Below, in pieces: positions 23,545 through 32,157 of a stretch of 35,667 nucleotides of DNA. Positions within the stretch are counted from its first letter, which is position 1, and each line of letters starts with the position of its first letter. The stretch comes from an uncultured Eubacteriales bacterium (lineage in GTDB: Bacteria > Bacillota > Clostridia > Oscillospirales > QAKW01): positions 1 through 35,667 of the forward strand of contig CABULU010000015.1 of NCBI GenBank assembly GCA_902492505.1. The letters run 5' to 3'. Both the position numbers and the translations under genes were made by a program. The notes under the pieces are model-generated. The model did not search any database, had not been told where the DNA came from, and saw only the letters and a program-made list of their open reading frames with translations.

Positions 23545-24593
23545 TGGCTGAAGCTGTAAATAACGATGCTTTAAATCCCGTTGAAGAAAACGGAGAAGCT
23601 ATTTCTCCGAAAAAAGCAAAAAAGGTTAAACCCGAAAAGGTTAAGGCCAAAAAAGAGAAAAGCACTAAAAATTCAGAGCCTTCGGATAACTCAAAAAAGA
23701 AAAGTCGCAAGCGTATGTCCTATGAAAGCAAACAGAGTTTTGTCGGATTTATGTTTACGCTTCCGTGGCTTATCGGTTTTCTGATGTTCTTTTTTATCCC
23801 GGCAATTCAGTCGATAAACTTTTCTTTGTCTGATGTTAAAATTTTTGAAGACTATGCTACCGAATGGAACAATTTCTATAATTATACCAGTATTTTTAAA
23901 GATGCAACATTTTTAAGAAATCTCGGCAGCACTTTCGGCGACCTTGCGATAAACGTGCCTATTATTCTTGTTTTCAGCCTGTTTGTCGCGGTTCTGCTTA
24001 ACCGTAAGTTTATCGGTCGCGGAATTGCCAGAGCGGTCTTCTTCCTCCCTGTTATTGTTACAACGGGTGTTGTAATGACCGCGTTTAACGGTGCGTCCGA
24101 TACCTCCGCCGTATTTGAGGGCGATGTATCTAACGGTATAATGTTCTCTACAATGAACGCTACCGAGGTCTTGTCCAGTTTGGGCTTGGGCGAACAGATA
24201 ACCGGATACATGATTGCAATTTCAGACCGTATATTTGACGTTGTTTGGGACTCGGGTATACAGATTATACTGTTCCTTGCGGCACTTCAGAGTATATCGC
24301 CTGCACTTTATGAGGCGTGCGACGTTGAGGGTGCTACCGCGTGGGAGAAATTCTGGCTTATTACATTCCCGAGTGTATCTCCTATCATTCTTGTAAACGT
24401 TGTTTATACGATAGTTGATACCTTCTCAGATCCGTCAAACGCCGTTTTAAGCCAGGTTGACGGTTTGGTAACAGCCACATTCGATTACGGTAAGGCTGCC
24501 GCCATTGTTTGGGTTTACTTTGCAATTATTCTGGCTATTATCGGCTTAGTGTTCCTGATTTGCAAAAAGCTTATATTCTATTCGGTAGATTAA
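23544..24593 (+). CDS. carbohydrate ABC permease, first of pair B, with Lys-rich N-terminal extension
   Basis: This 349-residue protein has about six transmembrane helices and the EAA-like loop EACDVEGATAWEKFWLITFPS. The first 60 residues are charged and rich in Lys, Glu and Ser (PKKAKKVKPEKVKAKKEK) and should lie in the cytoplasm. Pair A lacks this extension. The start overlaps the DUF5696 stop by one base. It pairs with the gene at 24608. Confidence 0.92.
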   Translation: MAEAVNNDALNPVEENGEAISPKKAKKVKPEKVKAKKEKSTKNSEPSDNSKKKSRKRMSYESKQSFVGFMFTLPWLIGFLMFFFIPAIQSINFSLSDVKIFEDYATEWNNFYNYTSIFKDATFLRNLGSTFGDLAINVPIILVFSLFVAVLLNRKFIGRGIARAVFFLPVIVTTGVVMTAFNGASDTSAVFEGDVSNGIMFSTMNATEVLSSLGLGEQITGYMIAISDRIFDVVWDSGIQIILFLAALQSISPALYEACDVEGATAWEKFWLITFPSVSPIILVNVVYTIVDTFSDPSNAVLSQVDGLVTATFDYGKAAAIVWVYFAIILAIIGLVFLICKKLIFYSVD

Positions 24594-24607
24594 GGGGGTG
24601 CAGTTAA

Positions 24608-25615
24608 ATGAATATTACAAAAGCTATTGTATCGCAGTTTACTGCACATAAGGGCAAAAAGACTGATAAGCGTCTTTGGCTCAATATTGTTTCCAAGTTT
24701 ATCGGTAAGCTTGCTGTTTCGCTTATACTGATAGGACTTGCATATGTTATCCTATATCCGCTTATTTACTGCATATCGCAGGCGATACGCCTGCCGGAGG
24801 ATATGTATGACCCGCGTGTAATTTATATTCCGCAGCACTTCACATGGCAGAATTTCAAGGACGCCTGGGATTTTCTTGAGTATCCGAGAATTCTGATGAA
24901 TACCGTGAATGTATCTCTGTGGCCTACACTCTTGCAGCTCTGTACATGCGCTCTTGCAGGTTATGGCTTTGCAAGATTTAAGTTTAAGGGCAAGGGTCTG
25001 ATGTTTGGTCTGGTTCTTCTGACCTTCATTGTTCCGCCTCAGACTATTTCGGTTACGACATACACTACATTCCGGTATTTTGACCCGTTCTATATCTTTT
25101 CAGGTCTTAATTTGGTAGGAATTATGCCGACAAACTATATAGACATTACGGATACCTTATGGTCGTTTATTTTACCGGCGCTGTTTGCAAGCGGACTTAA
25201 GAGCGGTTTGTTCATTTTTGTTTACAGACAGTTCTTCCGCGGCTTTCCTAAGGAGCTTGAAGAGGCGGCATATATTGACGGCTGCGGCTCTTTTGAAACC
25301 TTCCTCAAAATACTTGTTCCCAACGCAGTTCCGGCGTTTGTTACGGTATTTTTGCTTAGCCTTGTATGGTATTATAATGATTACTATACGGTTCCGCTGT
25401 TCCTGCCTCAGACAGAAGTGCTTTCCAGTTCGCTGAATGATATGTTTACAAACATGACAACTGTCGGCGGTTTGTATGCTGGTGTAGATGAGGTGTTAAT
25501 TTATCCTATCTGGCGTGCGGGCATTATATTGTATATTTTGCCTCTGCTTGTTATGTTCCTTCTCTTCCAGAGGAAATTTACCGAGTCGATTGCAAGATCC
25601 GGTATTGTCGGATAG
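24608..25615 (+). CDS. carbohydrate ABC permease, second of pair B
   Basis: This 335-residue MalG/LplC-like permease has about six transmembrane helices and the EAA loop EEAAYIDGCGSFETFLKILV. It begins with a roughly 30-residue basic stretch and ends with SIARSGIVG. AAGGGGG precedes the start. It is the last gene of the operon and is followed by a strong terminator. Confidence 0.92.
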   Translation: MNITKAIVSQFTAHKGKKTDKRLWLNIVSKFIGKLAVSLILIGLAYVILYPLIYCISQAIRLPEDMYDPRVIYIPQHFTWQNFKDAWDFLEYPRILMNTVNVSLWPTLLQLCTCALAGYGFARFKFKGKGLMFGLVLLTFIVPPQTISVTTYTTFRYFDPFYIFSGLNLVGIMPTNYIDITDTLWSFILPALFASGLKSGLFIFVYRQFFRGFPKELEEAAYIDGCGSFETFLKILVPNAVPAFVTVFLLSLVWYYNDYYTVPLFLPQTEVLSSSLNDMFTNMTTVGGLYAGVDEVLIYPIWRAGIILYILPLLVMFLLFQRKFTESIARSGIVG

Positions 25616-25630
25616 TTTTATATTAATAAT

Positions 25631-25665
25631 AAATGTGCCCGGTTTTATCCGGGCACATTTTATTT
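25631..25665 (+). terminator. terminator shared by the ABC operon and the convergent araC gene
   Basis: AAATGTGCCCGG pairs perfectly with CCGGGCACATTT around a 6-base loop, followed by TATTTAATTTTT. A and T tracts on both sides allow it to end transcripts from both directions; the two operons point at each other here. Confidence 0.9.
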
Positions 25666-25670
25666 AATTT

Positions 25671-26438
25671 TTATTTATTATTTAAACGGTATTCCTTGGG
25701 CGAAAGTCCGCACTCTTTTTTAAAAGCACGGTTAAAGTTTCGTATTGTTTCAAATCCGCATATGTTTGATATTTCAGTAATATTCTTGTCGGTTGAAGTA
25801 AGATATGCTTTTGCAAGCTGTATCCTGTAACTGTTGACATAGGCGGAGAAGTTCATGTCGAAATATTTGCTGAAATAGGCAGAAAGGTAACTGTAATTAT
25901 ACCCGAAATTTGCTGCCAGTTCTTTAAGGGTTATTCTTTTCTGAAAATTGTTCTGAATATAAAAAGCAAGTGAATTTATCAGTGCAAAGTGAGATTCATT
26001 TGACTTTTGAAGATTGCTGCTGCGGTATACTTTACTGCATAATCCGTATAAAACGGAGCGAATTAAAAATTTGTCGCTTTTTTTATTTTGCAGTACTTTT
26101 CCGGGATATTCACTGTCACAGCTAAATGTCGGATTTTCAAAATGAAATCCTTTTACTTCATCGTAAAAGCTGTTAACCCAGTCATTTGAGAACACACACA
26201 GATAGCTCTTGCTGTATTGTATTGTTTTGTAAGAGTGAATCTGACCGGGAAGGATAAGTATTGCCTGCCCGGCATTCAGTTCAAACACCTTTTCCTCTAT
26301 TTCACACTCAATAGTTCCTTCGCTGACAAATGTCACTTCAAAGCTTCTGTGAGTATGCTTATGAAAATTCAGATTTATATCATTCTGATTATAAATATAT
26401 TCAATTTTATCAGACCTGTGATTTTCAAAGTCTATCAT
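25671..26438 (-). CDS. AraC-family transcription regulator with cupin sensor domain
   Basis: The 255-residue protein has an N-terminal cupin-like sugar-sensing domain (about 20-100, with FHKHTHRSFEVTFVSEG and ILILPGQIHSY) and a C-terminal pair of helix-turn-helix motifs (about 155-250, with ITLKELAANFGYNYSYLSAY and ISNICGFETIRNFNRAFKKE, then GLSPKEYR). Such proteins usually activate nearby sugar genes. I prefer ATG 26438, six bases after AGGTG; an in-frame GTG at 26447 is possible. It is the second gene of a unit led by fucU and faces the ABC operon. Its target is probably the ABC operon or the giant surface gene. Confidence 0.92.
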   Translation of the reverse strand: MIDFENHRSDKIEYIYNQNDINLNFHKHTHRSFEVTFVSEGTIECEIEEKVFELNAGQAILILPGQIHSYKTIQYSKSYLCVFSNDWVNSFYDEVKGFHFENPTFSCDSEYPGKVLQNKKSDKFLIRSVLYGLCSKVYRSSNLQKSNESHFALINSLAFYIQNNFQKRITLKELAANFGYNYSYLSAYFSKYFDMNFSAYVNSYRIQLAKAYLTSTDKNITEISNICGFETIRNFNRAFKKECGLSPKEYRLNNK

Positions 26439-26478
26439 ATTTATCACCTGAATTTATTTTCTGCACGCCTGTTTCAAG

Positions 26479-26895
26479 TCAGATAACGCCTTTTTTTAGC
26501 AGTATATTAGCGTATAGCGCGCTCTCACCCGTAGCAATAACAGCATATGTTTTTTTGGCGCGCTCATAAAACTCAAATCTGTCTAATGTCTCAAATCCCG
26601 AATCTGTATGATTTTTCACTATACTTTTGTATTCGTCCCAAATAGGGGTTTTAACGTCATCACCGTCAACAACTCTCATAAGGAAAAGCGGGTGCTGATA
26701 TGTATCAAGCGGCAATAGTTCAAGCACAGCCGATAACACCTCGGCAGCACCGCTGCCGTTCATATACACTACCTTTTGTCCTATGCTTGCCGACGGAAAA
26801 TTAGCGTCTGCAATGACTATTTCATCGCCGTGTCCCATTTCGCACATAATTTTCAAAAGTTCGGGCGGTATTATTTTCGGTACATTTTTAAGCAC
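26479..26895 (-). CDS. fucU: FucU/RbsD-family sugar mutarotase
   Basis: Mutarotases of this family switch free sugars between ring forms; FucU acts on fucose and RbsD on ribose. The 138-residue product has the family signature MGHGDEIVIADANFPS, with the His and Asp of the active site, and a typical later region, HPLFLMRVVDGDDVKTPIWDEY. The DANFP form and the length favour FucU over RbsD. The start is GTG 26895, seven bases after AAAGGAGG; the frame is open further upstream, but the extra residues lack a ribosome site and family likeness. No fucI, fucK or fucA gene is in the window. The substrate could be a fucose-like sugar. Confidence 0.88.
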   Translation of the reverse strand: MLKNVPKIIPPELLKIMCEMGHGDEIVIADANFPSASIGQKVVYMNGSGAAEVLSAVLELLPLDTYQHPLFLMRVVDGDDVKTPIWDEYKSIVKNHTDSGFETLDRFEFYERAKKTYAVIATGESALYANILLKKGVI

Positions 26896-26932
26896 TGTTT
26901 GTCCTCCTTTTACGGGATTTGTATTTGCAGAA

Positions 26933-26961
26933 ATTATATCATGTTTGCAAAATGATTTCAA
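26933..26961 (-). promoter_or_regulatory. promoter of fucU-araC
   Basis: On the minus strand TTGAAA, 17 bases, TATAAT, about 38 bases before the GTG start at 26895. It lies back to back with the promoter of the giant surface gene. Confidence 0.75.
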
Positions 26962-27032
26962 TATATTGACAGAAATACATTTAATGTAGACTGAACATCT
27001 ATATTTTTGTCTGTAATTTAAAAATATATTTC

Positions 27033-27061
27033 TTGTTTTGATTTTTATTAAAATATATAAT
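27033..27061 (+). promoter_or_regulatory. promoter of the giant surface-protein gene
   Basis: TTGTTT, 17 bases, TATAAT, about 33 bases before ATG 27094. The roughly 200-base divergent region could hold AraC binding sites, but I see no clear repeated site. Confidence 0.65.
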
Positions 27062-27093
27062 TTAGTTAAATTCAGCCTGAAGGAGAGTTTGCT

Positions 27094-30000
27094 ATGAAAA
27101 GATTTGTATCCTGGCTTCTGTGTGTATGCCTGATAATTTCTTTGCTGAGCTCAGCGGAAATATCATTTGTCTTTGCAGCTTCATCAGACAAAGCTGCAGC
27201 GCAGGACGATACACCGGAGCCAATTGTAACAGGAGCCGATTTTGAATCGGCAGCACAGAGCTTTTATATTAACACGGGTGAAAAAACTATTTCCGCAATA
27301 ATTAAAGAGGGGACTGAGTTTTTAAACCCGACCTTTACTGTTGATACAGAAAACATCGCAACATCGCTATATTATGATGAAGACTGTACTCAGCCGGCAG
27401 AGTCTATTACGTATGAGCAAGTAAGTGCTGACGGTATGAAGACGTATTATCTTCTGCTTCAGGGCGACGGCTTTGCTGATGTAAAATATAAAGTTGTCAT
27501 TATTTCAAACAAGGCTCAGCTTGATTTCAGTAACGCCTTTTTCGATCCGACGGGAACAATCAAAAATACAGCCGCTCTGCTTTTGCATTCCGGCAGTTTT
27601 TCTACGGGCCAGAAAGTAACAGAGACCTTTAACGGAATGAGCTATGTATTCACCGTAGGTGTAAACGCTTTCAGCTCGATAGCCGAGGCAAGGGCTGCAA
27701 ATGTAAAGCAGCTTATTTTAACTGCCGGTGATTATGCCGGAATAACGATTGATGGGTCAATAGAGCTTTACGGTCCCGGATATGCCGTTAATCCTAATGT
27801 AGTGCCCGATGACAGGACACAGCAGTGGCAGCTTAGTGATAAATTTGCCGACACTGCCGCTGTTGCAAAAATTTCCGGTCAGATTGTAATCTCCGAGGCG
27901 GCAACTCCCAGTTCCGAAGAGGGCACCAGGATTGTTATCAAGGGCGTCTCAATCGGCAGTCGTATCATGGATACCTATCGTAAAGCGTCTGTGTATAAAA
28001 CAGATATTACAATCGAGAACTGCCTGCTTTCCTTTAACAGTACGGGCTTTGTATACAGATTTGCCAACGGCAACACTGACAATACAGATGCTTCAAAGCC
28101 TAATATAGATTCTCTTACAATGAAAAACTGTAGGTATAATTTTGTAAAAGGCGACAACGGGCAGCGTGTGTTTACTGAAAACAGTCCTGCTTACGTTACT
28201 TTAGACGGTTTGTATTTTGATAATAAATTTCCTACTCTTGGCTATCCCAAGTGGAAGGATTCTGTTATAAACGGAAGCTATGTGGTTAAAAACTGCTATT
28301 TCAGAGATTATCTGCGTACCTCCGACGACCGCGGAAACCCCAAGCCCACTGTAATCGCGCCCACAGGTCATGCTCAGTATTGCAGTGCCGAGGGCAAGCA
28401 GACGCATCTGTTATTTGAGAATAATATTGTAATTGACGCCGCGAGTGATAAGTATAATTCAAGTGATTTTGTGTTCGCCGCAATTTATCCCGACGCATTT
28501 ACCGATATTACATTCAAAGACAATACGTTTATAGATACGAATAATTATCTCAGCGTACCCTTTATCGCTTCGGCTGAGACATATGCGCCCATGAACAAGG
28601 ATTATTCGGACAGGATTATATTTGAGGGCAACCGTCTTATAGGATACAGCCCTTTTATAACCGTTAACAGTCAAACCGAGACATTGACAAGAGGCTCAAA
28701 TAACTATTATGCGCCCTATACCGAAGACTTTGCTTCGGCGCAAAACGGAACTCCGCTTTTCGGCGTGCTTGAGGGAAGTGATTATTATTTGGATTATGCA
28801 AAAACAACACTTGCCTCTTCAATGGATATGGTGATAGACCGAAAGCTTGCTGTTGTCAATAACGTCACTCGGGAAGCGTCTTTAGTTATAGGCGAAGATG
28901 AGGATTACTATTCGGATATAAAGACGTCTGACGGGTTAAACAGGTATAACCTGTATTCGGATGAGGCGTGCCTGCAAAGTATAAGCACGCTTAACAGTGA
29001 AATTGTCGGAGACGGTACTGTTGTGTATGCCAAAACAACCAATGCCGCCGGTGTATCCGTCGTGTATCGGGTTTATGTTTCTGTCGGCGATGTTAATGCC
29101 GCTGAGCCGATAACAGTCGGAGAGGGGAAAATTGACTCCCCGTACCTTTTCTGTGAGGAAACGGAAAATATGCCTCACGGTACAAAATTTACCGTTTCGT
29201 GGGAGGGTACCGAATATGTGTTTACTGCGGGTGTAAATGCATTTGCGTCCGTAGCTCAGATAATAGCGGCACACGGGGGCGACAGCGTTCCCAACGTTAT
29301 AATGCCCGGCGGCGTATATAACGGTGATGTCATTGCCACAAGCTCGGTCAATTTTTACGGCGAGAACGGCAGCACTGTTCTGACAAGCGAGCCCGACGTG
29401 ACCACACCTGTAAAAATCGCCTGTGTGGGCGATGCTATTACGGAAGGTAACGGACTTTCGGAGGATGAGCGCGCGGATAAAAGCTATCCGGCGCAGCTGA
29501 AAAGTATACTTGATGAAAAATACGGTGATGGTAAGTATGAAGTCAGAAATTTCGGATGTGACGGTGCTACCGTAAATATTCAGAGCAACGCCAAAAGCGG
29601 TAGCTACAATTACTGGACCTATATTTATTCAGTGCAGTATTATATGTCACTTGACTATAACCCCGATATAGTAATTATCATGATGGGCAGCAATGATACG
29701 CTGGGTCAGGCATACAGTTCTCCCGAAATGTATAAAAAGCAGTATCAGGCGCTTATTGACAGCTATACGCAGCTTCCGTCTCATCCGGCGGTAGTGATTG
29801 CAGGCTCGCCTGCTATGAGCAGCGGACTTCGCAGCCAGCTTCTTACCGAAACAATTATTCCAATGCAGAAGCAGGTAGCTCGGGATAACGGACTGATATA
29901 TATTGATACATATACCCAAACAAGTGAAAAGCTCAATGACACTTCATATTTTACCGGTGATCTTAGCGATGATATGAAATGCACCGAAAAGGGCTATGGC

Positions 30001-32157
30001 TTTATTGCGGATATAATCGCACAAGGGATTGCACCGATAATGTCATCGCAACGCAGCGTCACGAAAAACGGTATTACGGTTGACCCCTCACAAAGAACCG
30101 AAACACCGCAGAAAGTAAAGGTTGCATGTGTAGGCGACAGCCTTACCTACGGAGATAAGTCTGATAAAGGCTATCCCGTTTTTCTCCAGCAAATGCTGGG
30201 CGACGGATATGAAGTACGCAATTTCGGCGAATGCGGTGCTGTTGCCTGCGACATGTCAACCTATAATTATTCGGGCGGCGGCACTAATTGGGTATATCAG
30301 GAGACTTTGCGCTATAAGTATTCAATGGAATGGAAGCCCGATATCGTTATACTGATGCTCGGAGTCAATGATACAGGCGCGCATCTGACAAACTTCCACA
30401 GTGTAAACTGGGACGGAGGTGCAAACAGCAGTGCTGCGGCTGAATTTGAAAAGGATTATAAGTCTCTTGTTGAAAGATACCAAAATAACGGAGCACAGGT
30501 ATACTGTGTAAACTGTCCGTCCGGCAGGATAGAGTCAGACAGGGACGGAACATCTGTCAAGATAAGCTGTGTCAATCCGATAATCGAGCGGGTTGCAGGT
30601 GAGACAGGCTGCAATCTTATCGATATATACAGCGAAACAAAGAACTGGGATGACGGTATTTATACCGATACTGTTCACTTTAATTCAGACGGTTATAAAA
30701 ATGTATCCGATTTTATATTCTCAAAAATATTTAGCGATTTTGCTGACAGCTACTATGATAAATACGGTGAAATATCAAAAAATGCTGTAATACTTGATGC
30801 CGAAAACGACGGTACGCTTGCAACCGGTACTAAGGTCAAATACTCATGGGAGGGTTCGACATACAACTTCACATGGGGGGTAAATGCGTTTCAGAGTATA
30901 GATGACATCATAGTGTATGCAAATGAAAACGGTATTTCCGATATTCAGGTGCTTATACCTGAAAATAATTTAAAAACAGAGGATAATAAGTACTTTTTCA
31001 TAACGGCTGATGTTACAAATATTAAATCCATTGAGGTGTACGGACAAAACCGGCTGATTGACCCTAATGACAAGTCAGCCTCTTACGGCGATGCTTCGGC
31101 AGATTGGACGCTGAGTACGCAGTGGGATAAATATTCAGTTTCCGGCGGCACATCGTCGGTAGGCTCAGTTATTATAAGCAGTAACAACCTTGCCGGACGC
31201 CTTGAATTTAAAGGCATTACTATGCGCGACATTTTTTATGACAGGTCGCGTGTCGCAGGTAGCGCGGAAGACCCGCGCAATCTGTCTGTTGTTTTTGAAA
31301 ACTCGATAGCAGACTTTACGGCGCTTTCAAACTATGCGGGATTTCTGTTTGACTGTAAATCTCCGCGCGCCGCAAATACCGGCAGTGATTACGGCTATAA
31401 CGATTTTCTTACCGTTAAAAATTTCCGTGTAGAGCATTATTTCTATAAATCTGCTTCAAATAACAGAATTGTCAACACGGGTAATATGAATAACATGATT
31501 TTTGAAGGGTTCTACTTTAATGAGGACAATAACCTCTACCCTGGAAATAATGTTAGATTTGCTCTTTCACAGTTCGGATATGTCGCAAGCACCAGTGCCT
31601 CTGCCCAAACGGGCTCGGTAATTTTCAGCGGCTGTAATTTCAGAAACGCTGAGTCACTGCAGCTTACAATCAACGGCTATACCGATAATGCCGCCGAAAA
31701 AGGTGTTACGGAAAAAGTTGTGTTTGACAACAATGTCGTTTATAATTGCAGCAAGAATAGAATGGGCGTTAATTTCCAGCCTTCCTATATCACGTCTTTA
31801 AGCATTTGCGGAAATATCTTTATAAATACAGTCAGCACTCAGCCAGTTGTCGGCAGCACCACTGCTTCAAACGATGTGGACTATGTCGAAAAAATAGGAT
31901 ATACTGCGCGTGACAATACGTTTGTTTTAAGTGACATAACATCTACAAGATATCTTAATTTCGGAACAGGAACCGTCGTTGACAGCACGGGTACCTACCT
32001 TGCCGAAGCGTCAGATGATTATAGTAATGCGGTAATGGGTATTGCGCCTAATTTCGGCAAAGCCGATTATTATTACGCTGATTTTGCGCGTAATGTTAAA
32101 AATACCGATTTTGCCTTGACATCGGCTTATTTTGGAGATAAGATAGAAAATGTTTAA
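27094..32157 (+). CDS. giant secreted modular protein (beta-helix and SGNH-esterase domains), ends at an in-frame TAA
   Basis: A 1687-residue frame with a signal peptide (about 1-29). AAGGAGAG precedes the start. Modules in order: a short beta-sandwich with YYDEDCTQ; a beta-helix-like region with YVFTVGVNAFSSI (about 184-196); another sandwich with LYSDEACLQ; a second GVNAF module (about 696-720); SGNH domain 1 (about 772-980), where GDSL is GDAI (Ala781) and the DxxH His is Cys963; SGNH domain 2 (about 1007-1210) with intact GDSLTYG (Ser1016), GVNDT and DTVH (His1195); and a third GVNAF beta-helix module (from about 1245). The TAA at 32155 stops the frame without a terminator, and the same frame goes on. 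The likely role is binding and deacetylating glycans at the surface (inferred). Confidence 0.85.
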   Translation: MKRFVSWLLCVCLIISLLSSAEISFVFAASSDKAAAQDDTPEPIVTGADFESAAQSFYINTGEKTISAIIKEGTEFLNPTFTVDTENIATSLYYDEDCTQPAESITYEQVSADGMKTYYLLLQGDGFADVKYKVVIISNKAQLDFSNAFFDPTGTIKNTAALLLHSGSFSTGQKVTETFNGMSYVFTVGVNAFSSIAEARAANVKQLILTAGDYAGITIDGSIELYGPGYAVNPNVVPDDRTQQWQLSDKFADTAAVAKISGQIVISEAATPSSEEGTRIVIKGVSIGSRIMDTYRKASVYKTDITIENCLLSFNSTGFVYRFANGNTDNTDASKPNIDSLTMKNCRYNFVKGDNGQRVFTENSPAYVTLDGLYFDNKFPTLGYPKWKDSVINGSYVVKNCYFRDYLRTSDDRGNPKPTVIAPTGHAQYCSAEGKQTHLLFENNIVIDAASDKYNSSDFVFAAIYPDAFTDITFKDNTFIDTNNYLSVPFIASAETYAPMNKDYSDRIIFEGNRLIGYSPFITVNSQTETLTRGSNNYYAPYTEDFASAQNGTPLFGVLEGSDYYLDYAKTTLASSMDMVIDRKLAVVNNVTREASLVIGEDEDYYSDIKTSDGLNRYNLYSDEACLQSISTLNSEIVGDGTVVYAKTTNAAGVSVVYRVYVSVGDVNAAEPITVGEGKIDSPYLFCEETENMPHGTKFTVSWEGTEYVFTAGVNAFASVAQIIAAHGGDSVPNVIMPGGVYNGDVIATSSVNFYGENGSTVLTSEPDVTTPVKIACVGDAITEGNGLSEDERADKSYPAQLKSILDEKYGDGKYEVRNFGCDGATVNIQSNAKSGSYNYWTYIYSVQYYMSLDYNPDIVIIMMGSNDTLGQAYSSPEMYKKQYQALIDSYTQLPSHPAVVIAGSPAMSSGLRSQLLTETIIPMQKQVARDNGLIYIDTYTQTSEKLNDTSYFTGDLSDDMKCTEKGYGFIADIIAQGIAPIMSSQRSVTKNGITVDPSQRTETPQKVKVACVGDSLTYGDKSDKGYPVFLQQMLGDGYEVRNFGECGAVACDMSTYNYSGGGTNWVYQETLRYKYSMEWKPDIVILMLGVNDTGAHLTNFHSVNWDGGANSSAAAEFEKDYKSLVERYQNNGAQVYCVNCPSGRIESDRDGTSVKISCVNPIIERVAGETGCNLIDIYSETKNWDDGIYTDTVHFNSDGYKNVSDFIFSKIFSDFADSYYDKYGEISKNAVILDAENDGTLATGTKVKYSWEGSTYNFTWGVNAFQSIDDIIVYANENGISDIQVLIPENNLKTEDNKYFFITADVTNIKSIEVYGQNRLIDPNDKSASYGDASADWTLSTQWDKYSVSGGTSSVGSVIISSNNLAGRLEFKGITMRDIFYDRSRVAGSAEDPRNLSVVFENSIADFTALSNYAGFLFDCKSPRAANTGSDYGYNDFLTVKNFRVEHYFYKSASNNRIVNTGNMNNMIFEGFYFNEDNNLYPGNNVRFALSQFGYVASTSASAQTGSVIFSGCNFRNAESLQLTINGYTDNAAEKGVTEKVVFDNNVVYNCSKNRMGVNFQPSYITSLSICGNIFINTVSTQPVVGSTTASNDVDYVEKIGYTARDNTFVLSDITSTRYLNFGTGTVVDSTGTYLAEASDDYSNAVMGIAPNFGKADYYYADFARNVKNTDFALTSAYFGDKIENV

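Noticed and set aside
26896..26961. ATG start upstream of the fucU GTG
   Set aside because: The extension would begin within the promoter, has no ribosome site and does not match FucU/RbsD starts.
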